A stretch of DNA of 64,000 nt from positions 1 through 64,000 of the forward strand of contig NZ_JBJUVG010000003.1 in NCBI RefSeq assembly GCF_046097595.1, written 5' to 3'. The notes beneath the pieces are model-generated. The model was not told the DNA's origin. It ran no database searches and saw only the letters and a list, made by a program, of their open reading frames with translations. Position 1 is the first letter of the stretch. Each line of letters opens with the position of its first letter. Made by a program: the position numbers and the translations under genes. The stretch comes from Peptococcus simiae. Its GTDB lineage: Bacteria; Bacillota; Peptococcia; Peptococcales; Peptococcaceae. Positions 37,481 to 46,030 of this stretch are shown here, one piece after another.

Positions 37481-37995
37481 TGCTGCTTATTTGGAATGGG
37501 GTAGTCGGCGGTTTTGTACCAAAACTGGCATTTTTCCCGGTCGCCGGACCGCCAGGCCGGGGTGTGGCGGGGGACTTCGGCAATGCCGTCAAAGTGGCCC
37601 TGGAGGTTTTCCAGTGTCCGGCGGGAGGCGATATTGTCCGGGTCGCAGGTGATGATGACTGTTTCCATCTTCATTCGGTGGGCCAGGCCCAGGAGGAGGC
37701 GGGCTGCCGCTTGGGCATAGCCATGGCCGCGGAAGGGCGGGAAAATCCGGTAGCCGATGTGGCCGGCATAGGCGATTTCCGGGGCCCAGCCGCAGCGGAG
37801 GTCACAGGCCCCCATGAGGTCGCCGTCATAATTATAAATGGAAAAAAACCAGCAGGGCAGCCGGCCCACATAGGCCGACCCGTAAGCATATTTTATGAGT
37901 TTGAGTTGCAGGTCATCGGTGGCCAGGTCTTCGTAGATAATGTCCGGCCGGTCCGGCTGGTCGTGAAAAAGTAACCGCTTGATGGTATCGCTCAT
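37477..37995 (-). CDS. GNAT-family N-acetyltransferase
   Basis: A 172-residue GNAT protein of the RimJ/RimL-like type, transferring acetyl from acetyl-CoA to an unknown amine or protein N-terminus. The acetyl-CoA site is seen in YAGHIGYRIFPPFRGHGYAQ (R-G-H-G-Y-A) followed by AAARLLLGLAHRMKMETVII and CDPDNIASRRTLENL, which is the conserved N..S...L end. ATG 37995 has AAAAGGGGG at proper distance; the ATG 6 bases earlier is too close to it. Convergent with ackA. Confidence 0.82.
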   Translation of the reverse strand: MSDTIKRLLFHDQPDRPDIIYEDLATDDLQLKLIKYAYGSAYVGRLPCWFFSIYNYDGDLMGACDLRCGWAPEIAYAGHIGYRIFPPFRGHGYAQAAARLLLGLAHRMKMETVIITCDPDNIASRRTLENLQGHFDGIAEVPRHTPAWRSGDREKCQFWYKTADYPIPNKQQ

Positions 37996-38107
37996 GGTCA
38001 TCCCCCTTTTCTTTTAGGATACCCTCCCCCGGCCGGTTCGTCAATAAAAAGGCGGTGGTAAGGGTATATGAATGAAAATGAAGAGATAGGACCAAAGGAG
38101 GCCAGCG

Positions 38108-39151
38108 ATGGAGGCAAGCATTCAAAATAAGGTAGGCATTATTCGCTTAGATAGACCGAAAAAGCTCAATGCCCTGAGCCTTGAGGATATCCACCAAATG
38201 CAGGAGGTTCTGGAAGGTTGGGTAGAGGACCCGGCCGTCCATTGGGTTCTTTTTGAAGGAGAGGGGAAGGCCTTCTCTGCCGGCGGGGATGTAAAGGCCC
38301 TGTATGCATACAGCCTGGAGACCGGTGATTTTCCGGAAGTTTTCTTTAAGGATGAATTCGCCCTGGACCAGCTGGTCCACGCCTATCCCAAGCCGGTGGT
38401 GGTCCTCTACAAGGGGGTCACCATGGGGGGCGGCATTGGTTTAACGGTCAATGCCGACTTACGGGTCACCGATGACAGCCTGGTCTGGTCCATGCCGGAA
38501 ACCCAGCTGGGCTTTATGCCGGACGTGGCCATGGGCTGGTACTTTTCCCGGCTGGACCGGGCCGATGGCCTCTACCTGTCCCTTTTAGGGGGGCGACTGG
38601 ATTGGGAAGACGCCATCCACTACGGCTTTGCCGACCTGGGCATCCGGGCGGCTGACCGGGCGGCGGCCCGCCAGGCCCTCCTGGATGTGTCCACCGAGGG
38701 CCTTTCCTATGAAGCACTTGTCGCCGCCCTGAAGGCAGCCCTGGCCCCCTTTGCCCAAGCCAGCGGCCAGGGGGCCTACCAAAGGGACCTGGCCCCCCTG
38801 GCCAAGAAATACTTTGACAAGGACCACCTGGGGGCCATTATGGCTCACCTGCAACGGGGCTATGAGCCCTTTGCCGCTGAGAGCCTGGCCGGCCTCTTAT
38901 CCAGAAGTCCCCTGGCTGTGGCGGTGACCTTTTTAAAGTACGCCTACGGGAAAAACTGGACCCGGGAAGAGACCTTCCGGGTGGACCTGGACCTCTTGGC
39001 CTTCCTCTGGGATAAGGCAGAGCCCATGGAAGGGATCCGGGCCACCATGGTGGATAAGAACCACCGGCCGGCCTACTGGCGCCATTCCTATGGGGACCTG
39101 GACTGGCCCGCTCTCCACGCCTTTTTTCAAGACCGGTCGTCCCGGGCCTGA
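38108..39151 (+). CDS. 3-hydroxyisobutyryl-CoA hydrolase-like enoyl-CoA hydratase family protein
   Basis: A 347-residue member of the longer crotonase branch (ECH_2 / HIBYL-CoA hydrolase). Marks: VGIIRLDRPKKLNALSLEDI, the oxyanion segment AFSAGGDVKALYAYS, KGVTMGGGIGLTVNADLRVT and WSMPETQLGFMPDVAMGWYF, where the Glu after MP and the Asp of PDV are the hydrolase residues. The C-terminal region after 210 is specific to this branch. It could hydrolyse a short-chain hydroxyacyl-CoA; substrate cannot be told. Ribosome site AAAGGAGG (38094-38101). Confidence 0.8.
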   Translation: MEASIQNKVGIIRLDRPKKLNALSLEDIHQMQEVLEGWVEDPAVHWVLFEGEGKAFSAGGDVKALYAYSLETGDFPEVFFKDEFALDQLVHAYPKPVVVLYKGVTMGGGIGLTVNADLRVTDDSLVWSMPETQLGFMPDVAMGWYFSRLDRADGLYLSLLGGRLDWEDAIHYGFADLGIRAADRAAARQALLDVSTEGLSYEALVAALKAALAPFAQASGQGAYQRDLAPLAKKYFDKDHLGAIMAHLQRGYEPFAAESLAGLLSRSPLAVAVTFLKYAYGKNWTREETFRVDLDLLAFLWDKAEPMEGIRATMVDKNHRPAYWRHSYGDLDWPALHAFFQDRSSRA

Positions 39152-39153
39152 CC

Positions 39154-39182
39154 TTGTCTAGCGGCTCGCTTTCTGCTATACT
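39154..39182 (+). promoter_or_regulatory. Promoter of the SCIFF gene
   Basis: TTGTCT (39154-39159), 17 bases, TATACT (39177-39182), 30 bases before the ATG. Confidence 0.75.
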
Positions 39183-39212
39183 AAAATAAATTCGCAGAAA
39201 GGGGCGGTAACC

Positions 39213-39356
39213 ATGGCAAAACGCATTAAAACCATCAGCAAACAACAACTGCAAAAAACCTTGAAAACCGGTGGCTGCGGTGAATGCCAGACTTCTTGTC
39301 AGTCTGCTTGCAAAACCAGCTGCACCGTCGGCAACCAAGTTTGCAAACAACGCTAA
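39213..39356 (+). CDS. SCIFF (six-cysteine) ranthipeptide precursor
   Basis: A 47-residue peptide with ribosome site AAAGGGG (39198-39204). The leader has KRIKTISKQQLQKTLKTGG; the core has six Cys in CGECQTSCQSACKTSC and a final VC. This is the SCIFF family (six cysteines in about forty-five residues), one of the most widespread peptide precursors in Clostridia, modified by a radical SAM enzyme that makes Cys thioether links. That maturase normally lies next door but is not here: the next genes on the right are a minus-strand dehydrogenase and aminotransferase. Short own terminator at 39363-39383. Role in the cell is unknown. Confidence 0.93.
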   Translation: MAKRIKTISKQQLQKTLKTGGCGECQTSCQSACKTSCTVGNQVCKQR

Positions 39357-39362
39357 GTCTCG

Positions 39363-39384
39363 CCCGCCTTGTGCGGGTTTTTTA
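39363..39384 (+). terminator. Terminator after the SCIFF gene
   Basis: CCCGC with GCGGG (39363-39377) followed by six T. Confidence 0.8.
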
Positions 39385-39416
39385 TTGCCCGAAAAAGCCT
39401 TTTTTGGCATCAGAAA

Positions 39417-39444
39417 AAAGCCTGTCACTAGCGACAGGCTTTTG
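39417..39444 (-). terminator. Terminator of the minus-strand dehydrogenase unit
   Basis: AAAGCCTGTC with GACAGGCTTT around ACTAGC (39418-39443), with A/T runs on both sides. Confidence 0.78.
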
Positions 39445-39471
39445 TATTTAATTGCGAACAGGCTGCGGGGC

Positions 39472-40371
39472 CTAGCACAATTCTTCCTTGACCACGTCTA
39501 CCACTTCCTGACCGACCCGGGCTTGGGCCTCGTAGGTTTGGGCGCCCAGGTGGGGGGTCACGCTGACATTGGGCTGGTTGACCAGGTTCGGATTGACCTC
39601 AGGCTCACCCACAAAGACATCCAGGCCGGCAGCGGCGATCTTGCCGCTTTGGAGGGCATCGATGAGGGCCTGCTCGTCGATGAGGCCCCCGCGGGCACAG
39701 TTGACCAGCCGGACCCCATCCTTCATGCTGGCAATGGCTGCCGCATCCAGGAGGGGCTTGCCGTCCTTAGAGGCCGGGGTGTGGAGGGTGATGAAGTCGG
39801 CCTTTTGGATGAGGTCCGACATCTCCATATAGGTATAGGGAACCTGGTCATCGGCGCCGACGATATCATAGTAGAGGATGTCCATACCCAGGGCCGCGCA
39901 CTTTTGGGCCAGGAGCCGGGCAGTATGGCCGAAGCCGATGAGGCCCAGGGTTTTGCCGGCCAGTTCAACGCCCCGGTAGTTCTTCTTGTTCCATTGGCCC
40001 TGGCGCATGGTTACGTTGGCCGGGGCAATAAAGCGGCTAATGGCGAAGAGCTGGGCCAGGGTTAGCTCGGCCATGGCATTGGCATTGGCCGAGGGAGTGT
40101 TGCGGACATGGATGCCCTGGTCTTTGGCATAGGCATGGTCAATATTATCAATGCCAACGCCGGCCCGGACGATGAGCTTTAAGGCGCCGGTTTTGGCAAT
40201 GTCAATCTGTTCCTTGCGGACCTCTGTGGCCGACCGGATGATAACGGCATCATAGCCCTTTAAGGCCTCACCGAGGGCCTCCGGTTCGTAAAAGTGTTCA
40301 TCGACCTCAGCAAAGGTCCGGAGCTGGGCCAGGGCTTCTTTGGCTAAGCCATCGGTTACTAAAATTTTCAT
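39472..40371 (-). CDS. serA: D-3-phosphoglycerate dehydrogenase-type 2-hydroxyacid dehydrogenase
   Basis: A 299-residue short-form enzyme, without the regulatory ACT domain. NAD loop GLIGFGHTARLLAQKCAALG; catalytic Arg in LVNCARGGLIDEQAL, Glu in DVFVGEPEVNP and His in VTPHLGAQT. RAGVGIDNIDHAYAKDQGIH and the NTPSANANAMAELTLA segment are typical of SerA. It oxidises 3-phosphoglycerate toward serine, consistent with the aminotransferase gene 12 bases upstream. Another D-2-hydroxyacid substrate remains possible. Confidence 0.83.
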   Translation of the reverse strand: MKILVTDGLAKEALAQLRTFAEVDEHFYEPEALGEALKGYDAVIIRSATEVRKEQIDIAKTGALKLIVRAGVGIDNIDHAYAKDQGIHVRNTPSANANAMAELTLAQLFAISRFIAPANVTMRQGQWNKKNYRGVELAGKTLGLIGFGHTARLLAQKCAALGMDILYYDIVGADDQVPYTYMEMSDLIQKADFITLHTPASKDGKPLLDAAAIASMKDGVRLVNCARGGLIDEQALIDALQSGKIAAAGLDVFVGEPEVNPNLVNQPNVSVTPHLGAQTYEAQARVGQEVVDVVKEELC

Positions 40372-40383
40372 CTATATCCTCCA

Positions 40384-41463
40384 TTAAAGGCCTAAAATAT
40401 CTTCAATATCTGCCAACAGGGCATTTAAGTCGTCCATGGTGATTTCCCCCAGGTGGGCAATCCGGAAGGTTTTTTCCTTCAAGTCGCCATACCCGTTGGA
40501 GATGGCCTTGCCCCGGTCGCCCAGGGCCTTGTTCAGGTCAGCGACGGAAATCCCCCGGGTGTTTTCAATGACTGTTAGGGTATCGGCCATGTAGCCTTCT
40601 TCCGGGAAGAGGGCAAAGTGGTCCAGGGCCCAGGCCCGGCAGCGGTCGGCCAGGGCCTGGTGGCGGGCAAAACGGGCATCCAGGCCTTCGGCCAGGATGT
40701 GGTCCAGCTGTCTGTCCATGGCAAACATGAGGCTCACATTTGGGGTGGAGGGGTACTGGTAGTTCTTTTTCACAATCCGGTCATAAATGGCCCGGAGGTC
40801 AAAGTAAACCCCCCGATATTCAACCTCGGCGGTCCGGTCATAGGCCTTTTGGCTCATGGTGCAGAGGGCCATGCCCGGTGGCAGGGCCAGGGCCTTGTGG
40901 GTGGAGGTCAGTAAAATATCAATGCCCAGGCGGTCCACTTCGATTTTCATGCCGCCGGCCGAGGAAACGGCGTCGACACACCAGACCACGTCTGGAAAAT
41001 CGGCCATGACCCGGCTGATTTCTTCTAAATTATTGGCCACCCCGGTGGCGGTTTCGCTGTGGGTGGTGGTGACCAGGTCGTACTTGCCGGTGGCCAGGGC
41101 CTCACGAATTTTTTCAGCGGGTACGTGGCGGCCCAGGTCGACTTCGATTAAGTCAGCCGGGACCTGGTTGGCCAGGGCCATCTTATACCAGCGCTTCCCG
41201 AAGTCGCCCATGGCGCAGCAGAGGGCTTTTTTCGCAGTACAGGAGCGGACAGAGGCCTCCATAAGGCCACTGCCGGAGGAGGTGGATAAGAGCACCAGGT
41301 TTTTGGTATAAAAGAGTTGTTGTAATTTTTCGGTGATGGACTGCTGGAGGGCGGAAATCTCCTTGGTCCGGTGGCCGATGAGGGGCTGGGCCATGGCCTC
41401 TAGGACGTCCGGCAAGACCTCAGTGGGGCCGGGGATAAATAATTGTTTGTGATCGATTTGCAT
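40384..41463 (-). CDS. Class V aminotransferase (phosphoserine/serine type)
   Basis: A 359-residue PLP enzyme of the alanine-glyoxylate/serine-pyruvate/phosphoserine aminotransferase class. Opening FIPGPTEVLPDVLEAMAQPL IGHR is typical, STSSGSGLMEASVRS binds PLP phosphate, VDAVSSAGGMKIEVD holds the Asp, and the lysine is in LLTSTHKALALPPG. In combination with the neighbouring serA gene it probably supplies the serine pathway aminotransferase (SerC role), as in several clostridia that use this class V form. Ribosome site AGGAGG on the minus strand (41470-41475). First gene of the pair. Confidence 0.8.
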   Translation of the reverse strand: MQIDHKQLFIPGPTEVLPDVLEAMAQPLIGHRTKEISALQQSITEKLQQLFYTKNLVLLSTSSGSGLMEASVRSCTAKKALCCAMGDFGKRWYKMALANQVPADLIEVDLGRHVPAEKIREALATGKYDLVTTTHSETATGVANNLEEISRVMADFPDVVWCVDAVSSAGGMKIEVDRLGIDILLTSTHKALALPPGMALCTMSQKAYDRTAEVEYRGVYFDLRAIYDRIVKKNYQYPSTPNVSLMFAMDRQLDHILAEGLDARFARHQALADRCRAWALDHFALFPEEGYMADTLTVIENTRGISVADLNKALGDRGKAISNGYGDLKEKTFRIAHLGEITMDDLNALLADIEDILGL

Positions 41464-41595
41464 ATCAATGCCTCCTAATCTCCTGAAGTGCCGTTATGGT
41501 ATCATATGGACGCAAGTACTTCAAGCATGGATAGATGTCCATGAAGCATTAAATATATTTATAAAATAAAAAACGAACCGAAGCTCAGCGACCGG

Positions 41596-41624
41596 TTGAC
41601 GGATTGGTTAGCGGCAGTTATAAT
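41596..41624 (+). promoter_or_regulatory. Promoter of the DUF975-sppA unit
   Basis: TTGACG (41596-41601), 17 bases, TATAAT (41619-41624). An inverted repeat ACACA/TGTGT lies at about 41649-41662, just past the start site. Confidence 0.75.
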
Positions 41625-41724
41625 AAATATATGTATTAGTCATGTGACACAAATATGTGTGACCCTGACGATTGCTGGGTAAAAGAAAGTAAGACAAACC
41701 ATTGGGACAACATAAGGAAGGTGA

Positions 41725-42717
41725 ATGATGAGTTTTCAATTTCATGAAGTATTTCCCCGGGTGCAGATGAAGACGGATGCCAAGGCCGCCCTAAGGGGCA
41801 ATTGGCTAACAGCCATTGCCGTTACCATCTTATATAGTATCTTCTCCTACTTGGGAAGCTACGCTATCTTAAAGATGATGCTGCCCGGGATTTCTATGCA
41901 GACATTCCTGCTCAACAGTCAAGAGCTGTTTACGGACTTTCAGCAGCAGATGCCGGCCATGGCCGAAAATCCCCAGGTCATGGGGCTGGTGGCCCTGGTC
42001 AGCCTCATTGTCGGGGTGCTTTTATCAGGGATTTTCCAAATTGCCTTTAATATGTGGTCCTTGGCCGTGGTTGAACGGGATGAGGAAAACACCGGCCTGG
42101 CTGGCTTCTTCGGCTTCTTTGCCTATGGGATTAACGGGGCCCTCCTCTTTATTTGGATGAACCTCTGGCTCTTGATCTGGATGCTGCCCTTCTTTGTGGC
42201 CCTCGGTCTCCTGGTTGCCTTTGCCGGTAACGGCAGTTCGGCCCTCTTCGGGATAGGGGTCGCCCTCATTATGCTGGGCCTGGCAGCAGTTGCCATCTGG
42301 AAGAGTATCCAGTACAGCATGGCCTTCTTTGCCCTGGCAGATGACCCGGACCTCGGTGCCCGCCGGGCCTTGCGCCTGTCTATCGAACGGACTGAGGGGC
42401 AGATTGGCCAATTGCTCCTGATGTACCTTTCCTTTTTCGGTTGGCTGATCTTAACCAGTATCGTGCCGCCGGTTCAGCTCTATGTCACCCCCTACATGAA
42501 CGTGTCCTTTGCCAACGCCTGGCGGTTCCTCCGTCCCGGCGGCATTGACGGTCGTCCGGCTAGAGAAACCGAGCCGGTGCCGGTTGCCCAACCGGTGGCT
42601 AGCCCTGGCCCGCAAGACCTGCCGGCTGATTCGGTGCCGCCGGAAGACCGGACCGGTCTCCCAAGTGACCCGGCCGAGCATGACTGGGAAGGGCCCCTTG
42701 ATAAGGAGGAGCGCTAA
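41725..42717 (+). CDS. DUF975 family membrane protein
   Basis: A 330-residue membrane protein with about five helices. The start (VQMKTDAKAALRGNWLTAIA) is the DUF975 signature (K..A...L.GNW..A), and WKSIQYSMAFFALADDPDLG then SIERTEGQIGQLLLMYLSFF also fit this family. The C-terminus (about 275-330) is a Pro/Glu-rich cytoplasmic tail. Function of the family is unknown. Ribosome site GGAAGGTGA; stop overlaps the sppA ATG (TAATG), so the two are coupled. Confidence 0.8.
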   Translation: MMSFQFHEVFPRVQMKTDAKAALRGNWLTAIAVTILYSIFSYLGSYAILKMMLPGISMQTFLLNSQELFTDFQQQMPAMAENPQVMGLVALVSLIVGVLLSGIFQIAFNMWSLAVVERDEENTGLAGFFGFFAYGINGALLFIWMNLWLLIWMLPFFVALGLLVAFAGNGSSALFGIGVALIMLGLAAVAIWKSIQYSMAFFALADDPDLGARRALRLSIERTEGQIGQLLLMYLSFFGWLILTSIVPPVQLYVTPYMNVSFANAWRFLRPGGIDGRPARETEPVPVAQPVASPGPQDLPADSVPPEDRTGLPSDPAEHDWEGPLDKEER

Positions 42718-43751
42718 TGGCAAGCGATTTTCAGCCCAAGGCTTTCACAGAAGGTCAGGGCCACCCGGAGCCGCCGCGTCAGAAGAAGCCCAAGCGCAAC
42801 CGGACGGCTGTCACCGCAGGGGTCATCATTGGCCTTTTGGCCCTCCTGGTCCTCCTGGTGGTCCTGGCGCCCGCAGGCCAGCAGGGCCGGGACGGCTGGG
42901 ATAGCCGGGGCGCCGCCTTTCATGACACCATCATGGCCATCGATGTCGATGGGGTCATTGAAGAAGCCGGCGCTACCTATAACCAGGCATGGCTGGAAGG
43001 AGCCATTGAAGAGGCCCGGATGGACAAGCGGAATAAGGCCATCCTCCTGCGGATTGACTCCCCCGGGGGCACCATTTATGAAAGCGATGCCGCCTGGCGG
43101 GCCCTCATGAAGTATAAAAAAGAAACCGGCCGGCCGGTTTACGCCTATGCCGAACACCTCATGGCCTCCGGTGGTTACTACATCGCCTCGGCAGCGGATA
43201 ACATCGCCGCTGACCGGAACTCCATCGTCGGCTCTATTGGGGTCATCGGTGGCCGCTTTGTCGATGCAGCCGGCCTCTTTGATAAACTGGGCCTGAAGTT
43301 TACCACCATCCATACAGGGGCCAATAAGCTCATGGGGGACCCATCAGAGCCCCCTACAGAAGAGCAGGTCGCCATCATGCAGAGCATGAGCGATGAGGCC
43401 TATGCGCAATTCGTTGATATTGTCGCCCAGGGTCGGGATATGGACCCTGAAGCGGTCAAGACCCTGGCAGATGGCCGGGTCTATACTGCCAGGCAGGGGC
43501 TGGCCAATGGCCTCTTAGATGAAGTCATGACCTATGATGAATATGAAGAGAAGGTCAAAAAAGACCTCAAGGGCAAGGGCATCATGGTCGTAGAGAGAAG
43601 CTATGAAGCACCGGTCGGCTGGGGGCTTTTCCCGCTGGGGCAGAGTCTGGCAGACCTCCTGCAAACCGCTGTCCTGGGCAATGACCTGTCCGCCGCCCTG
43701 CAAACCGTCAAAGACCTGCAAATCACTGAACCCATGTATCTTTACCAGTAG
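42717..43751 (+). CDS. sppA: Signal peptide peptidase SppA
   Basis: A 344-residue S49 protease cleaving left-over signal peptides in the membrane. A cytoplasmic basic/proline start is followed by one membrane helix (residues about 35-60). The fold shows as IMAIDVDGVIEEAG, ILLRIDSPGGTIYESD and the catalytic serine in EHLMASGGYYIASAAD; the Lys follows about 50 residues later in the FTTIHTGANKLMGDPSEPP stretch. The length matches the short single-domain form of Gram-positives. Translation-coupled to the DUF975 gene. Confidence 0.9.
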   Translation: MASDFQPKAFTEGQGHPEPPRQKKPKRNRTAVTAGVIIGLLALLVLLVVLAPAGQQGRDGWDSRGAAFHDTIMAIDVDGVIEEAGATYNQAWLEGAIEEARMDKRNKAILLRIDSPGGTIYESDAAWRALMKYKKETGRPVYAYAEHLMASGGYYIASAADNIAADRNSIVGSIGVIGGRFVDAAGLFDKLGLKFTTIHTGANKLMGDPSEPPTEEQVAIMQSMSDEAYAQFVDIVAQGRDMDPEAVKTLADGRVYTARQGLANGLLDEVMTYDEYEEKVKKDLKGKGIMVVERSYEAPVGWGLFPLGQSLADLLQTAVLGNDLSAALQTVKDLQITEPMYLYQ

Positions 43752-43756
43752 CTGAC

Positions 43757-43797
43757 TACCGGACTGGGGACCTGCGTCCCCGGTCCGGCTTTTTTTG
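43757..43797 (+). terminator. Terminator after sppA
   Basis: ACCGGACTGGGGAC (43758-43771) pairs with GTCCCCGGTCCGGC (43776-43789) with one wobble; seven T follow. Confidence 0.9.
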
Positions 43798-43900
43798 TGG
43801 AAAGCCTTGACCCGCAGCTGTCTGGAGACCGGGCTATGCCCGATTAAGTAGGCGGGGGAGGGGGTATAAGCAGAGCATATAGCACCATAGCGGAAATAAA

Positions 43901-43930
43901 TTGTACATTGGCGAAAAGTGTTTGTATAAT
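43901..43930 (+). promoter_or_regulatory. Promoter of the anion symporter gene
   Basis: TTGTAC (43901-43906), 18 bases, TATAAT (43925-43930). Confidence 0.7.
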
Positions 43931-44006
43931 GACCTTGAGTTAAGCGATTGCTAGGCTTTTTAGATGTTGTTGATACTAAGCGATATATAAAAAAGGAGTG
44001 AAACCA

Positions 44007-45539
44007 TTGTCAAACGCGGATAACAAAACCTTCTCTTTCCAAAACGATGATAAAGACATCGTTTGTACACCGGAGAAGAAGCCGACCAATACGAAATTAT
44101 ATGTTCATTCATTAATCGGGATTGCTATTATGGTTGTCTTCCAATTTCTTCCGGCTATGGGCGGGATTACCCCCATCGGGATGAAAATGGTCGGTGCCTT
44201 CTTAGGGATGGTTTACCTGTGGTCCTTGGTTGATACCATGTGGCCGTCCTTACTGGGCCTTATCTTTATGGGCTTCTCCGGCTTTGCCGGCGAAGGGGCA
44301 GAGGGTATGATCAATACCATGCTCAACGCCTTTGGCCAACACACCGTTCTCTTGACCCTCTTCTGCATGGTCCTCTTCGGGGCCCTGTATGAAAGCGGCT
44401 GCACCAACTACATTGCCAACTGGTTCCTAACGAGAAAGATCATTACCGGTCGGCCCTATGTTTTCGTAGGTATCTTCTATGCAGCTTGCTACCTCTTGTC
44501 CACCCTGATTTCACCGATTTCCTCCCTCTTGGTGATGTGGCCCATCGCCCTCTCCCTGATGGAAGAACTGAAAATTGAGCTTTGTGACAAGTTTTGGCCC
44601 TATTTCTTCGTAGGGATGTTCTTTGTTTCCACCATCGGTCAGCCCCTCTTCCCCTTTATGGGTGCTCAGTTGATTGTGGTTTCCGCCTTTCAATCAATGA
44701 GCGGGACCCCTGTACCTTACGGCCAGTACATGGCTTTGAACTTAATCATGTGCTTTATTTTGACCCTCGTGTACATTCTCATCCTCAAGTATATTATTCG
44801 TCCGGATGTCAGCAAGCTGAAGGCCGTCGATGCTGAAAAAATCGCTGCGCAAAACACCCTGCCGCCGATGAATCTCCAGCAGAAAGCCTTCTTAATTATG
44901 CTGCCGGTTTACATCGTGCTCTTGCTGATGCCGTCCTTCTTACCGAAAACCTTCCCCCTGGTATCAACCTTAAGCACCTTGGGGCCTCTCGGGGTGACCA
45001 TTGTTTTCGTTATTTTCTTCAGTATTATCCGCTTTGGCTCCGGCCCCTTCCTGAACTTTAAAGAAGTGGCTTACGGCCAGCTTTCCTGGGGGATTTACTT
45101 CATGATCGCAGCAGCGGTATACGGGGCCAATGGTCTTTCTGCTGATGCCACTGGGGTAAAAACCTTCCTTTTATCTGCCCTGAACCCCATTTTAGGGGGC
45201 CGGTCTGAAATGGCCTTCGTCGCCATCATGTTCACCGTGGCCCTCATTATCACCAACTTTGCCAACAATGCCGCTATGGCTGTGGTCCTGATGCCGGTTA
45301 TCCTGGCCTTCAGCGAACAAATGAATATCAACCCCATGCCGGTGGCTATGGGTGTTGGGATGATGGTCTTCGTCGCCATGTTAACCCCGGCTGCTTCTCC
45401 CCACGCCGGGATGATGCACGGCCGGAAAGACATCTACACCACCGGGGATATTATGCGGATTGGCTTCCCCCAATGTATCGCTACCCTGATTTTCTACATC
45501 TTCCTGGGCTATCCCCTGGCTAAACTGCTTTTCGCCTAA
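44007..45539 (+). CDS. SLC13/DASS-type sodium:anion symporter
   Basis: A 510-residue transporter with about 11-13 membrane helices. TTG 44007 is 7 bases from AAAGGAG and is preferred over GTG 43998, which lies inside that site. The long cytoplasmic start (about 35 residues) is followed by GIAIMVVFQFLPAMGGITPI and DTMWPSLLGLIFMGFSGFAG. The pattern LISPISSLLVMWPIALSLME and, near the end, ITNFANNAAMAVVLMPVILA plus LTPAASPHAGMMHGRKDIYT is that of the divalent-anion:Na symporter group (dicarboxylate or sulfate). The substrate cannot be named from sequence. Confidence 0.75.
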   Translation: MSNADNKTFSFQNDDKDIVCTPEKKPTNTKLYVHSLIGIAIMVVFQFLPAMGGITPIGMKMVGAFLGMVYLWSLVDTMWPSLLGLIFMGFSGFAGEGAEGMINTMLNAFGQHTVLLTLFCMVLFGALYESGCTNYIANWFLTRKIITGRPYVFVGIFYAACYLLSTLISPISSLLVMWPIALSLMEELKIELCDKFWPYFFVGMFFVSTIGQPLFPFMGAQLIVVSAFQSMSGTPVPYGQYMALNLIMCFILTLVYILILKYIIRPDVSKLKAVDAEKIAAQNTLPPMNLQQKAFLIMLPVYIVLLLMPSFLPKTFPLVSTLSTLGPLGVTIVFVIFFSIIRFGSGPFLNFKEVAYGQLSWGIYFMIAAAVYGANGLSADATGVKTFLLSALNPILGGRSEMAFVAIMFTVALIITNFANNAAMAVVLMPVILAFSEQMNINPMPVAMGVGMMVFVAMLTPAASPHAGMMHGRKDIYTTGDIMRIGFPQCIATLIFYIFLGYPLAKLLFA

Positions 45540-45554
45540 ATCAAGACTTTATCC

Positions 45555-45583
45555 TTGACCGGGAATGTGCTTTTTAGTATAAT
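45555..45583 (+). promoter_or_regulatory. Promoter of rpmE
   Basis: TTGACC (45555-45560), 17 bases, TATAAT (45578-45583). Confidence 0.8.
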
Positions 45584-45637
45584 GGCCTGGACTCAATGAT
45601 AGACGCTCATTGATTTTCGATGAAAAGAGGTGGAAAC

Positions 45638-45841
45638 ATGAAAGACGGAATTCATCCGGATTATCATGAAGTAAAGGTAACTTGCGGTTGCGGGAATGAG
45701 TTCACCACACGGTCTACGTCTAAAAATGACATTAAAGTAGAAGTGTGCTCTGCCTGTCATCCGTTCTACACCGGCAAACAACGCACCCATGGTGCCAAGG
45801 GCCGGGTAGAAGCCTTCAATAAAAAGTACAATCGTAAATAA
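45638..45841 (+). CDS. rpmE: 50S ribosomal protein L31
   Basis: A 67-residue L31. ATG 45638 follows AAGAGGTGG; an in-frame ATG at 45620 would add six residues not seen in the family. It begins MKDGIHPDYHEVKVTCGCGN and has the zinc-type cysteines CGC and CSAC, then HPFYTGKQRTHGAKGRVEAF. It is the zinc-containing form, which in other bacteria can release zinc in shortage; a zinc-free twin is not in the window. Own promoter and terminator. Confidence 0.96.
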   Translation: MKDGIHPDYHEVKVTCGCGNEFTTRSTSKNDIKVEVCSACHPFYTGKQRTHGAKGRVEAFNKKYNRK

Positions 45842-45853
45842 GCACGACCTTCT

Positions 45854-45896
45854 GCAGGCCGCTGCCGGTCACCCGTGCAGCGGCCTGCTTATTTTA
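45854..45896 (+). terminator. Terminator after rpmE
   Basis: GCAGGCCGCTGC (45854-45865) pairs perfectly with GCAGCGGCCTGC (45877-45888); TTATTTTAT follows. Confidence 0.9.
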
Positions 45897-46030
45897 TATC
45901 CATTTTTTGATGATCCTGTCAAAAAATCATGGATTTATCAATTGGAATTGTCTATACTGGATGTGTGTGCAAATGCCCACCGGGTGGTGACACTTGCTGG
46001 GTCGAACAAAAGGAGAAAGGATGTAGGCTT

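Noticed and set aside
41526..41556. Inverted repeat CATGGA/TCCATG upstream of the class V aminotransferase gene
   Set aside because: Six-base arms with six-base loop, no T-run; may be an operator, but too weak to annotate.
45929..46030. N-terminal Cys-rich extension of the sodium:proton antiporter
   Set aside because: No ribosome site before 45929, not expected in the family, and it lies in the promoter region.
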